From positions 1 to 45,091 of the forward strand of contig JAZNWL010000047.1 of NCBI GenBank assembly GCA_045593325.1: a DNA stretch of 45,091 nucleotides, read 5' to 3'. The DNA is from UMGS1484 sp045593325 (GTDB lineage Bacteria > Bacillota > Clostridia > Oscillospirales > Acutalibacteraceae). The first letter of the stretch is position 1. Every line of letters starts with the position of its first letter. Positions 16,452 to 24,457 of the stretch are shown here, piece by piece. The notes beneath the pieces are model-generated. The model had not been told where the DNA came from. It saw only the letters and a program-made list of their open reading frames with translations, and searched no databases. The translations under genes were made by a program, and so were the position numbers.

Positions 16452-17963
16452 TTAATTCTCATATAACGGAGCATAAAACGTATCTAATTGATTTTGAAGT
16501 TCCCAATGAAGTGGTTTAATTTGATTGGGAAAGGGCGTTTTCGCCGCACTGGTTACCAAGGCATCCACATGAGAAACAATGGCGGCATCTATGGCACCCG
16601 CAGAATATTCGGCAGAGGTATTCCTCAAGATCCATTGAATCATTGTTACCGCATCGTTGTGCAGTCCATAGGTTTTCTTTATCAACATGGTGTTTTCTGC
16701 TTTTGCCACGCCGTTTAACCACTCACCAATATCATCAAGGCGATTTTCCTTGGTTTTTGGCACCACAAACACCTGTGCATCCATTACACCGTAATACGCA
16801 GTTTCCTGATCCTTAGTAGGGATAGGTACTATACCATATTCAAAATCAACCTTTTGGGCATAGTCTGCGATCTCACGGGAAGAAAACACGATCATAGCCG
16901 CTTCCTGTGCGGAAAAGGTTTGCCATTGCGTTTCAACCTTTGCTCTGTATAGCCAGGTTCTGTCTTGTTTGAATAAAGTCTTGGCAAACAAAATGGCTTC
17001 GCACCCTTCTCCTTGATAAGCAAGGGTGGAGGTGATTTTTCCTTGCCGTTCCACCGCATACCCGCCGGCTCCCGCAAATAAAACACCCCGTATCAGTTGT
17101 GTCCCTGCGGTTACGCCGTAAATCTCGGTCTTCTTGTCCCCGTCGGTATCCAAAGTACACTTCTTTGCCAAATCACCGAAGGTATCGAAATTCCACTTGT
17201 TTTGGGAAATCAATGTGGGGATATCCACGTCAGGGGCATACTGCTTGATGTATTCCTTGTTATACAATATCATCATCACATCGGTGTTGGCACTTAAAGA
17301 AACCCCGTAGGTTTTGCCGTTTATGGTGTTGGAATGCGTTCCGCCGTTGTTAAACGCCTTTTGATTTAAGGTTGTGGAAGATGCCACGTTGGCAAGAACC
17401 CTTTTCACCGCCAACTGATGGCTCATTGTCAAAGAAACCTCATAAACGTCCACCGGAGCTCTGCCGGCCATTACGTCTTTGGTAATGGTATCCACTGCAG
17501 TATCGGGGTCTATGCCGGCAAAAGAGGTAACTACCCCTTTTTTCGCCATCCCCAAGAAATGGTCTTTCCACAGTTTTCCAAGCCCCGTTTCTCCTGTGTA
17601 TTGTTCCCCGTAAACAGACTGAAAAACAACGTTGATGGGTTTGGGTTCTTCTTTAGAGGGGGTGCTTGGGGGTTTTTTATCCACGGGGTCAATAGGAAGA
17701 AGCACAACCTCATCCTCGGAAGGAGTGTTGGAAGACTCATTTTCCAAAGAAACAGGTTTTTTAGAAGAGGAAGGGTCACTTTCTTCTTTGGAAACCGCTG
17801 TGGTTGTATCTTCCACAGGTTCCCTGTCCAAAGGCGTTACCACATTTTCCACCACAACGTCGGTGGGGCTGGAAACAGGTTCCTTTTCACATCCGGCAAA
17901 CAGGCATACCGTCATAAGTACCGAAAGGCTCAGACAAATGGATCTTTTAAAGGTGGTTTTCAT
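16452..17963 (-). CDS. Extracellular solute-binding lipoprotein (ABC family 1, orphan)
   Basis: A 503-residue lipoprotein: N-terminal basic/hydrophobic signal with lipobox LFAGC, Cys near residue 25. It is followed by a long Ser/Thr/Pro/Glu-rich linker (about 26-105) that would hold the domain away from the membrane. The rest is a family-1 periplasmic-type binding fold: VVFQSVYGEQ, DVMAGRAPVDVYEVS, NTDVMMILYNKEYIKQY, and an EF-hand-like DTDGDKKTEIYG typical of sugar-binding members. No permease or ATPase genes lie nearby, so it may work with a distant transporter or act as a binding or sensor protein. Start ATG 17961-17963 has AGGAG nine bases upstream. It shares an upstream element with the dockerin gene at 7.4 kb. 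Confidence 0.85.
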   Translation of the reverse strand: MKTTFKRSICLSLSVLMTVCLFAGCEKEPVSSPTDVVVENVVTPLDREPVEDTTTAVSKEESDPSSSKKPVSLENESSNTPSEDEVVLLPIDPVDKKPPSTPSKEEPKPINVVFQSVYGEQYTGETGLGKLWKDHFLGMAKKGVVTSFAGIDPDTAVDTITKDVMAGRAPVDVYEVSLTMSHQLAVKRVLANVASSTTLNQKAFNNGGTHSNTINGKTYGVSLSANTDVMMILYNKEYIKQYAPDVDIPTLISQNKWNFDTFGDLAKKCTLDTDGDKKTEIYGVTAGTQLIRGVLFAGAGGYAVERQGKITSTLAYQGEGCEAILFAKTLFKQDRTWLYRAKVETQWQTFSAQEAAMIVFSSREIADYAQKVDFEYGIVPIPTKDQETAYYGVMDAQVFVVPKTKENRLDDIGEWLNGVAKAENTMLIKKTYGLHNDAVTMIQWILRNTSAEYSAGAIDAAIVSHVDALVTSAAKTPFPNQIKPLHWELQNQLDTFYAPLYEN

Positions 17964-18005
17964 CACAATCAACTCCTTTTTGGAAAAAGATGGTGTCTCC
18001 TACCT

Positions 18006-18040
18006 ATTAAACACACGAAGGGTCAAAATATCTCACTAAA
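18006..18040 (-). promoter_or_regulatory. Conserved upstream element, copy 2
   Basis: On the minus strand GTGAGATATTTTG is followed after a short gap by CGTGTGTTTAA, about 45 bases before the lipoprotein start. It matches the element at 7485-7519 in both blocks. CGTGTG would suit an ECF-type -10 region, though the spacing to a typical ECF -35 is short. Confidence 0.5.
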
Positions 18041-18424
18041 ATTTAAACTTTTTAGAAAAAATTTGATAAACACCATGACATAACTGGTAAAAGACTTTCG
18101 AGAATGGTGCAGAATGACATTTTCTTCTTTCAGGGCTCCCGCAAAAATGTAATTTTTGTGGGATACGAAGGAACAACGGAACGGACGGCATTTTCGCGCC
18201 AAGCGGAAATTCGGGAGTGGAGTTCGTGACGGAGCAAGGCGTATGTGGATACGTCGAGAGGTCAAAAAAATGGCAAATTGGTGCAAAAACGGGTCCCCTG
18301 GATGGGAGACCCGTTTTTATAGCACAATTTACGAAAAGAAAGTTTTATTCATTAAAGTTTGCATAACTCACAGATCCCAAAGAATAATACTTGCACCAAT
18401 GGTTATGCGCTATTATCGTAAGTC
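18041..18424. other. Gene-poor intergenic region with structured candidate RNA or repeat
   Basis: About 380 bases with no credible gene. Open frames on both strands here are short, have no ribosome binding site and look artefactual. Contents: a 10-bp hairpin at 18131-18155 (CCCGCAAAAA pairing with TTTTTGTGGG); a GC-rich stretch at about 18156-18265 with several short inverted repeats (for example CGTAT/ATACG); and a perfect hairpin terminator at 18284-18317. The plus-strand order (hairpin, structured core, terminator) fits a small RNA or a dispersed intergenic repeat. No clear promoter was found. The terminator may equally serve aspS. Confidence 0.4.
18284..18318. terminator. Bidirectional terminator downstream of aspS
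   Basis: AAAAACGGGTC and GACCCGTTTTT form a perfect 11-bp stem with a loop of about 12 bases. T-runs occur on both strands, so it can end the aspS operon leftward and any transcript from 18.1 kb rightward. Confidence 0.8.
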
Positions 18425-20212
18425 TTATTCTTGCACCGTGGTTTGAATAGACAATACTTCTAACTGTTCAGCATCTACCTTAGCAGGACATTGTGTCATC
18501 AGTTCGCTGGCATTCTGTACTTTGGGGAATGCCACCACTTCCCGCAGGGTGTTGCATTTCAACATTTGCATGACCAAACGGTCCAGCCCGATGCCCATGC
18601 CCCCGTGGGGAGGAGCCCCAAAACGGAATGCATCGGTCAGGAAACCGAATTTTTCGTGGGCTTCTTCTTCGCTGAATCCCAACATGGCAAACATACGGTT
18701 TTGCAGTTCGGGATTGGTGATCCGAATGGAGCCGGAAGCCAATTCAATGCCGTTGAGTACCAGGTCGTAAGCCTTGGCGCGAACCTTGGCTTTGTCGGTT
18801 TCCAGATATTCCAGACATTCGTCCATGGGAGAGGTGAAGGGGTGATGCATGGCAACAAATTGCCCTGCTTCTTCATCCCAATCAAAGAAGGGGAATTCGG
18901 TGATCCACAGGCAGTTAAAGCCGTCGGGAATGATATCCAGTTTGGCGGCTACTTCCTGACGCAAAGCACCCAATACCGAAAGCACCAAAGCGTTGGAGGG
19001 GTCGGCAACAATGAAGATCACGTCCCCGGTTTTAGCGTCGGCTTTTTGAATCAAAGCAGCCATTTGTTCTTCGGTCATAAATTTGGCAAAGGAAGAAGCA
19101 ATGCCTTCTTCGGTAAGACGCACCCAGGCAAGACCTTTGGCGCCAATACCTTTGGCGGTTTCGGTCAACTTGTCAATGGTTTTGCGGGTGTATACCGAAA
19201 CGGCATCTTTGGCGGTGAAGCAACGAACGGTACCGCCGTTTTCCAAAGCACCTTTAAACACCACAAATTCACTGTCGGCAACCACGTCGCTCAAATCGCA
19301 AAGTTCCATGCCGTAGCGGGTATCGGGTTTATCACTGCCGTAGCGATTCATAGCTTCGTCATAGGTAAGGCGAGGCAGAGGCAAGGGAATGTCCACACCC
19401 AAAGCTTCTTTAAACACACGGCTGATGTACCCTTCCCCGATAGACAGCACGTCTTCCATATCCACAAAGGACATTTCCAGGTCGATCTGGGTAAATTCAG
19501 GCTGACGGTCAGCCCGCAGATCTTCGTCACGGAAGCACCGGGCAATTTGCATATAGCGGTCAAACCCGGCTACCATGGAAAGTTGTTTGTAAAGTTGGGG
19601 AGATTGGGGCAACGCATAAAATTCACCGGGATGAATACGGCTGGGAACCAGGAAGTCCCGAGCCCCTTCGGGGGTAGACCGAATGAGCATGGGGGTTTCA
19701 ATTTCCAAAAAACCGTTTTCGTCAAAATAGTCACGGGTGATTTTGGCGATTTTGTGTCGCATGATGATATTGTTTTGCAAATCGGGACGACGAAGATCCA
19801 GATAGCGGTATTTCAGCCGCAATTCTTCCTTTACGTCGGAATTTTCCACAATTTCAAAGGGAGGGGTTTCTGCCACCGAAAGCACACGCAGTTCGGTTAC
19901 AAAAATTTCCACTTCCCCGGTGGGAATGTCTTTATTCACAGCCGAGCGGCGGCGAACCACCCCTGTGGCGGCAACCACGTATTCCGAACGGATCTGGAAG
20001 GCTTTTTCAAAAACGGTTTTGTCAGTTTGGTCGTCAAATGCCAACTGCACAATACCGGTTCTGTCCCGAACGTCAATAAAAATCAGACCGCCCAGGTCCC
20101 GTTGCCGTTGTACCCAACCGCAAACCGTAACCGTTTGGTTTTCTTGTTCCACATTCAAAGTACCGCAATAATGGGTGCGGCGGCTATTGCCTAAAAATTC
20201 AGTTTGTAACAT
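18425..20212 (-). CDS. aspS: Aspartyl-tRNA synthetase (bacterial type)
   Basis: A 595-residue class IIb synthetase. The N-terminal OB-fold anticodon domain (about 1-105, VCGWVQRQRDLGGLIFIDVRD) precedes the class II core: motif 2 in ARCFRDEDLRADRQPEFTQ near 215-235 and motif 3 in GIGLDRLVMQML near 540. The large bacterial insertion (GAD domain, about 285-415) is present. The start at 20212 has AAAGGAG nine bases upstream; a TTG further out is in frame but too close to that site. Whether it is discriminating or non-discriminating cannot be told by eye. Last gene of the long trmH-to-aspS cluster. Confidence 0.97.
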   Translation of the reverse strand: MLQTEFLGNSRRTHYCGTLNVEQENQTVTVCGWVQRQRDLGGLIFIDVRDRTGIVQLAFDDQTDKTVFEKAFQIRSEYVVAATGVVRRRSAVNKDIPTGEVEIFVTELRVLSVAETPPFEIVENSDVKEELRLKYRYLDLRRPDLQNNIIMRHKIAKITRDYFDENGFLEIETPMLIRSTPEGARDFLVPSRIHPGEFYALPQSPQLYKQLSMVAGFDRYMQIARCFRDEDLRADRQPEFTQIDLEMSFVDMEDVLSIGEGYISRVFKEALGVDIPLPLPRLTYDEAMNRYGSDKPDTRYGMELCDLSDVVADSEFVVFKGALENGGTVRCFTAKDAVSVYTRKTIDKLTETAKGIGAKGLAWVRLTEEGIASSFAKFMTEEQMAALIQKADAKTGDVIFIVADPSNALVLSVLGALRQEVAAKLDIIPDGFNCLWITEFPFFDWDEEAGQFVAMHHPFTSPMDECLEYLETDKAKVRAKAYDLVLNGIELASGSIRITNPELQNRMFAMLGFSEEEAHEKFGFLTDAFRFGAPPHGGMGIGLDRLVMQMLKCNTLREVVAFPKVQNASELMTQCPAKVDAEQLEVLSIQTTVQE

Positions 20213-20226
20213 CCTGGGCAACTCCT

Positions 20227-21543
20227 TTATTGTCCTAATTTTTCCACACTGGATTCCATATTTGCCAATGCCGTTTCCATGGTCACGGCATAAAAATCTT
20301 TCACTATGCTGTCAAGGGAGATTTCGGTTTGCTCACCGTTTTCCATATTCTTCACGTTGACTTTGCCCTTTGCCAGTTCATCCTCACCAATCACTATGGT
20401 ATAGGATGCCCCGATTTTATTGGCGTATTTCATTTGGGCTTTCAGGCCTCTGCCACTTAAATCGGTCAAGGCAACAAAACCTTCTTCCCGCAGTTGTTCG
20501 CAATACTTGGCGGCGGCTACCGCGGCGGCATCCCCCATGGGAACCACGTATAGATCAGGTTTGCGGTCAGCAGGGAAAGGAAGATTTTGAGCATCCATCA
20601 ACAACAGCAACCGTTCCAATCCCATGGCAAATCCCAAGGAAGGCAAGGAAGGTCCGCCCATTTCTTCCACCAAGCCGTCGTACCGCCCCCCTGCACAAAC
20701 GGTACCTTGGGCACCGATCTGGGTGGAAACAAATTCAAACACCGTACGGGTGTAATAATCAAGACCCCGAACAATGGTGGGGTTGATAACATAAGGCACC
20801 CCGATGGCATCCAACCGTGCGGTTACCCCGTCAAAATGGTCTTTACATTCATCGCAAATGTAGTCCAGCATTTTGGGAGCATCCTTGGCAATTTCTGCAC
20901 AAATGGGAGATTTGCAGTCCAGAATCCGCATGGGATTCCGTTCCAAACGACCGCGGCAGGTTTCGCAAAGGGTATCCTTATAGGCATCGAAATAGTTCCG
21001 CAGAACTTCCAAATATTTTTTACGGCATTCAGGACAACCAATGGAGTTGATTTCCAGTCTGAGACCCGTAACCCCTAACCGTTTAAAGGCTTGGTGACCC
21101 ACGGCGATCACTTCCGCATCGGCGGCGGCATTGGGCGCGCCGAAACATTCCACCCCGAATTGATGGAATTCCCGCTGTCTGCCTGCCTGGGGTTTTTCGT
21201 AGCGGTAGCAGGAAAGCAGGTAGCAGGCTTTCACAGGCAAAGCTTCGTTATACAGCCCGTGTTCCAACAGGCAGCGAACTGCCCCTGCGGTGCCTTCGGG
21301 TCGAAGGGTAATGGAACGACCACCCTTATCCTCAAAGGTATACATTTCCTTTTGCACCACGTCGGTGGTATCCCCCACCGAGCGTTGGAACAAATTGGTT
21401 TGTTCAAAAACAGGAACCCGCAATTCTTTATAACCGTATAAAGCGGCGGTTTCCAGCAAGGTTTTTTCAATATATTGCCAACGGTAACTGTCCTGGGGCA
21501 AAACGTCCTGGGTACCCCGAATGGCGGTTATGATGTTTCCCAT
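20227..21543 (-). CDS. hisS: Histidyl-tRNA synthetase
   Basis: A 438-residue class IIa synthetase charging tRNA-His. Motif 1 is at the start (IRGTQDVLPQDSYRW), motif 2 contains LRPEGTAGAVRCLLEHG (about residues 78-94), the histidine-specific signature LDYYTRTVFEF is near 263-273, and motif 3 is in LGFAMGLERLLLL near 302-314. An insertion with four Cys (CPECRKK and CETCRGR, about 173-204) may bind zinc. The C-terminal Rossmann-like anticodon domain follows. AGGAG precedes the ATG; 13 bases separate it from coaE. The hisS-aspS pair is a common Firmicutes arrangement. Confidence 0.97.
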   Translation of the reverse strand: MGNIITAIRGTQDVLPQDSYRWQYIEKTLLETAALYGYKELRVPVFEQTNLFQRSVGDTTDVVQKEMYTFEDKGGRSITLRPEGTAGAVRCLLEHGLYNEALPVKACYLLSCYRYEKPQAGRQREFHQFGVECFGAPNAAADAEVIAVGHQAFKRLGVTGLRLEINSIGCPECRKKYLEVLRNYFDAYKDTLCETCRGRLERNPMRILDCKSPICAEIAKDAPKMLDYICDECKDHFDGVTARLDAIGVPYVINPTIVRGLDYYTRTVFEFVSTQIGAQGTVCAGGRYDGLVEEMGGPSLPSLGFAMGLERLLLLMDAQNLPFPADRKPDLYVVPMGDAAAVAAAKYCEQLREEGFVALTDLSGRGLKAQMKYANKIGASYTIVIGEDELAKGKVNVKNMENGEQTEISLDSIVKDFYAVTMETALANMESSVEKLGQ

Positions 21544-21556
21544 AGTATTTTCTCCT

Positions 21557-22135
21557 TTATTTCACAAGTTCTGATAACAAAACCTGAACGTCTCTTTGTA
21601 ATTGTGAAATATCCCCGCTGTTTGTGAGGATATGGTCACACCTTTGGGTATAGTAATCGTCCTTGGGTTGGGCGGCCATACGCTGTCCCGCCATTTCCCC
21701 TGTGATGCCGTCCCGTTCCACAATGCGGCTTTCCCGCAAGGAAGAGGGCGCCAGCACCCCAACAGTGGTATGGCAAAGTTCATAACAGTCTGCCTCAAAA
21801 AGCAAGGGAGCATCCAGAATACAGTAGGGTTCCCCTGCCTGTTCCAATGACACCAATTCTTCTTTGATTCGCTTTAAAATAGCAGGGTGCATAATGGTAT
21901 TCAAATCGTCGGTATCCTTTCGTGTGGCAAAGGCGCGGGAAGCAAGTACGGCGCGGTTCAGCACCCCGCCGGAAACAATATCTTCCCCAAACCGCTGACA
22001 CAATTTTGCCAGAACCTGAGGGTCTTTATGCACCAGGCGGGCAACCCTGTCGGCATTGACAACAGGAAGTCCCATAAATTCTGCCACAACGGTTTTGCCC
22101 GCTCCCGTGGGGCCGGTTAATCCAATTACCTTCAT
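21557..22135 (-). CDS. coaE: Dephospho-CoA kinase
   Basis: A 192-residue P-loop kinase for the last step of coenzyme A synthesis, phosphorylating the 3'-hydroxyl of dephospho-CoA. The Walker A loop GPTGAGKTVVA is at residues 8-18, HPAILKRIKEELV is near 82-94, the LDAPLLFEAD lid-region motif is near 107-116, and ITGEMAGQRMAAQ near 143-155. It lies five bases after tsaC and 13 before hisS, in the same operon. Length is normal. Confidence 0.94.
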   Translation of the reverse strand: MKVIGLTGPTGAGKTVVAEFMGLPVVNADRVARLVHKDPQVLAKLCQRFGEDIVSGGVLNRAVLASRAFATRKDTDDLNTIMHPAILKRIKEELVSLEQAGEPYCILDAPLLFEADCYELCHTTVGVLAPSSLRESRIVERDGITGEMAGQRMAAQPKDDYYTQRCDHILTNSGDISQLQRDVQVLLSELVK

Positions 22136-22140
22136 TCCAT

Positions 22141-23151
22141 TTACAGCTCTCTTTCATCAAAGGCTGCCGCCCGAATCAGGCGGTTATACACCGCAAGGCC
22201 AACCCCCTCCTTGGGAGGGCAATGGGCATAAACCAAGGAAAACCCTTGTTCATCGGCTTTTCGTAAACAATCAAAAAGAGTAAACATCCAATCCATGGGA
22301 TTTTCGATGCTACCCAAACTCAAGGCAGGTACCGAAAGGGCTTGCTCCTCTTCAGCGAAACATAAAGCGCCTACCCCGTCCCCCTTTTGTTCATTGACAA
22401 AACGGGTGAACTTGTCCGACGTTCCGTGCAACAGCACCACTTTTGCTTTGGGAGCGTAATGTTTATATTTCATGCCGGGGGATGACACCTTTTCCAAATG
22501 AACGTCTGAAAGAATGGAAGGGTCAATATCAACGGCACCGATAATATCTTCAATTTGGCGGGGAGTAATGCCACCGGGACGAAGCAAGCGAGGGGTTCCC
22601 TCTGCCAAAGAAAGCACCGTAGATTCCACCCCTACACTGCAAGGCCCCCCGTCCAGCACAGCGGGGATGATGCCATCCATGTCCTGCATCACGTGGTCTG
22701 CCCTGGTGGGGCTGGGACTGCCCGAACGGTTGGCAGAAGGCGCCGCCAAAGGAACGCCACATTCTTCAATCAGTTGCAACGCCAGAGGATGAGAAGGCAT
22801 CCGCACCGCAACTGTATCGCCCCCTGCGGTGACAACGTCCGGTACCAGGGAGGATTTTTTGAACACCATGGTCAACGGACCCGGCCAAAAGGCATTTGCC
22901 AGTTGAATGGCGGTAAAGGGAACCTCCTGTGTCAGTTCCAACAGTTGGTCCAGATGGCTGATATGTACGATCAAAGGGTTGTCCGCAGGACGGTTTTTTG
23001 CCTGAAAAATCTTCAGCACCGCATCCCCGTCCAAAGCGTTTGCCGCCAGACCGTACACCGTTTCGGTGGGCATTCCCACAACTTGTCCTTGTTTTACGTA
23101 TTCGGCAACCGAGGGAATATCCTCGCCGCCTTTATATAGAACTGTTTTCAT
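22141..23151 (-). CDS. ywlC: Threonylcarbamoyl-AMP synthase (Sua5/YwlC type)
   Basis: A 336-residue enzyme that makes threonylcarbamoyl-AMP for the t6A37 modification of ANN-reading tRNAs. The N-terminal YrdC domain (about 1-200) shows MPTETVYGLAANA, KNRPADNPLIVHI, and SANRSGSPSPT. The C-terminal Sua5 extension (about 235-336) makes it the long Sua5 type rather than short TsaC. The first codons overlap trmFO by 20 bases; the Shine-Dalgarno GGAG is only one or two bases from the ATG, which is unusually close, so the exact start is slightly uncertain. It sits in a cluster of tRNA-related genes. Confidence 0.94.
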   Translation of the reverse strand: MKTVLYKGGEDIPSVAEYVKQGQVVGMPTETVYGLAANALDGDAVLKIFQAKNRPADNPLIVHISHLDQLLELTQEVPFTAIQLANAFWPGPLTMVFKKSSLVPDVVTAGGDTVAVRMPSHPLALQLIEECGVPLAAPSANRSGSPSPTRADHVMQDMDGIIPAVLDGGPCSVGVESTVLSLAEGTPRLLRPGGITPRQIEDIIGAVDIDPSILSDVHLEKVSSPGMKYKHYAPKAKVVLLHGTSDKFTRFVNEQKGDGVGALCFAEEEQALSVPALSLGSIENPMDWMFTLFDCLRKADEQGFSLVYAHCPPKEGVGLAVYNRLIRAAAFDEREL

Positions 23152-24457
23152 TCTCCAACACTCTTTGTAAAGATTCTAAAGAACGGCGGGCTAGTTCGCC
23201 GTATCGTGCTTTTTTATCCCGAATCACTTCCGGGAGTGAGGGCAACAACCCGAAGCTTGCCCCCATGGGTTGAAAAGCGGTAACCGTTTGATCACTGATA
23301 TAACGGGAAAGGGCACCGATCATGGTGGTTTCGGGCAACACCAATTCTTCTTTGCCCATAAGATAACGGTAGGCGTTGATGCCTGCCATGATCCCCGAAG
23401 CAGCGGATTCCATATATCCTTCCACCCCGGTCATTTGCCCTGCAAAAAACACTCCACGGCGCCCCTTTAACCCAAAGCCGGGGGTCAGCAGACGGGGAGA
23501 GTCCAGGAATGTGTTGCGATGCATGACACCGTACCGCACAAATTCCGCATTTTTCAAAGCAGGAATCAATCCAAACACCCGTTTTTGTTCAGGGAATTTC
23601 AGATTGGTTTGAAAACCAACCAGATTATACATACTACCCTTGGTATTTTCTTTCCGCAGTTGCAACACCGCCCAGGGTCGATGCCCTGTACGGGGGTCCC
23701 GCAAACCAACCGGTTTCAAGGGGCCGAACCGCATAGTGTCTGCACCGCGACGAGCCATCACTTCAATGGGCATACACCCTTCGTACACCGTCAGTTTTTT
23801 GTCCACCCCGTGAAGTTCTGCCCGCTGGGCATTTACCAGTTCCCCATGGAACAATTCATATTCCTCTTTGTTCATGGGGCAATTTAAGTAATCGTCTTCC
23901 CCGCCCCGTTCATAACGGGAAGCGGCAAAGGCGTGGTTCATATCAATACTGTCAGCCGTAACAATGGGTGCCGCCGCATCATAAAAATGCAGGGTATCCA
24001 TCCCCAATTCTTCCCGCAAGCGGTCAAAGAATTTGTCGGAAGTTAAAGGTCCTGTGGCAATGACACAAACCCCTTGGGGAATTTCAGTCACTTCGTCACA
24101 CACCACCGTAATATTGGGATGGCAAGTGACTGCTGCGGTCATGCCTTTGGAAAATTCGCCACGATCCACCGCCAAGGCGCCCCCCGCAGGGACTGCGCAG
24201 GTATAGGCGGTTTTCACGCACAAGGAGTCCAGGGCTTCCATTTCTGCTTTTAACAGACCTCCGGCAGATTCCAGCCGTTTGGCTTTCAAGGAGTTGGAAC
24301 AAACCAATTCCCCGAAATCGGGAGAATGGTGGGCGTCGGTCATGCGGTCAGGTTTCATATCGATCAAGGTCACCGAAACCCCGCGGTTTGCCAACTGCAG
24401 GGCGGCTTCGCAACCTGCCAGGCCGGCACCCACCACCGTAGCCTTTAATTTATTCAT
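23132..24457 (-). CDS. trmFO: Folate-dependent tRNA (uracil-54-C5)-methyltransferase
   Basis: A 441-residue FAD enzyme that makes ribothymidine (m5U54) in tRNA using methylene-tetrahydrofolate, the route used by most Firmicutes instead of SAM-dependent TrmA. The FAD-binding GAGLAGCEAALQLANRG is at about residues 9-25, ELVCSNSLKAKRLESAGGLLK near 54-74, and FFAGQMTGVEGYMESAASG near 378-396. The frame is open to 24586 but the true start is 24457, giving MNKLKATVVGAGLAG; it overlaps the end of topA by eight bases. Its co-occurrence with folC in this window is fortuitous but metabolically consistent. Confidence 0.96.
   Translation of the reverse strand: MNKLKATVVGAGLAGCEAALQLANRGVSVTLIDMKPDRMTDAHHSPDFGELVCSNSLKAKRLESAGGLLKAEMEALDSLCVKTAYTCAVPAGGALAVDRGEFSKGMTAAVTCHPNITVVCDEVTEIPQGVCVIATGPLTSDKFFDRLREELGMDTLHFYDAAAPIVTADSIDMNHAFAASRYERGGEDDYLNCPMNKEEYELFHGELVNAQRAELHGVDKKLTVYEGCMPIEVMARRGADTMRFGPLKPVGLRDPRTGHRPWAVLQLRKENTKGSMYNLVGFQTNLKFPEQKRVFGLIPALKNAEFVRYGVMHRNTFLDSPRLLTPGFGLKGRRGVFFAGQMTGVEGYMESAASGIMAGINAYRYLMGKEELVLPETTMIGALSRYISDQTVTAFQPMGASFGLLPSLPEVIRDKKARYGELARRSLESLQRVLENENSSI

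Noticed and set aside
18156..18446. Basic 96-codon plus-strand open frame in the 18 kb intergenic region
   Set aside because: No ribosome binding site, runs through a perfect terminator and into the end of aspS; composition suggests structured RNA or repeat rather than protein.
18491..20194. Long open frame (about 567 codons) on the plus strand
   Set aside because: It lies wholly antisense to aspS, has no ribosome site and its translation is His/Gly/Phe-rich, an artefact of third-position bias.
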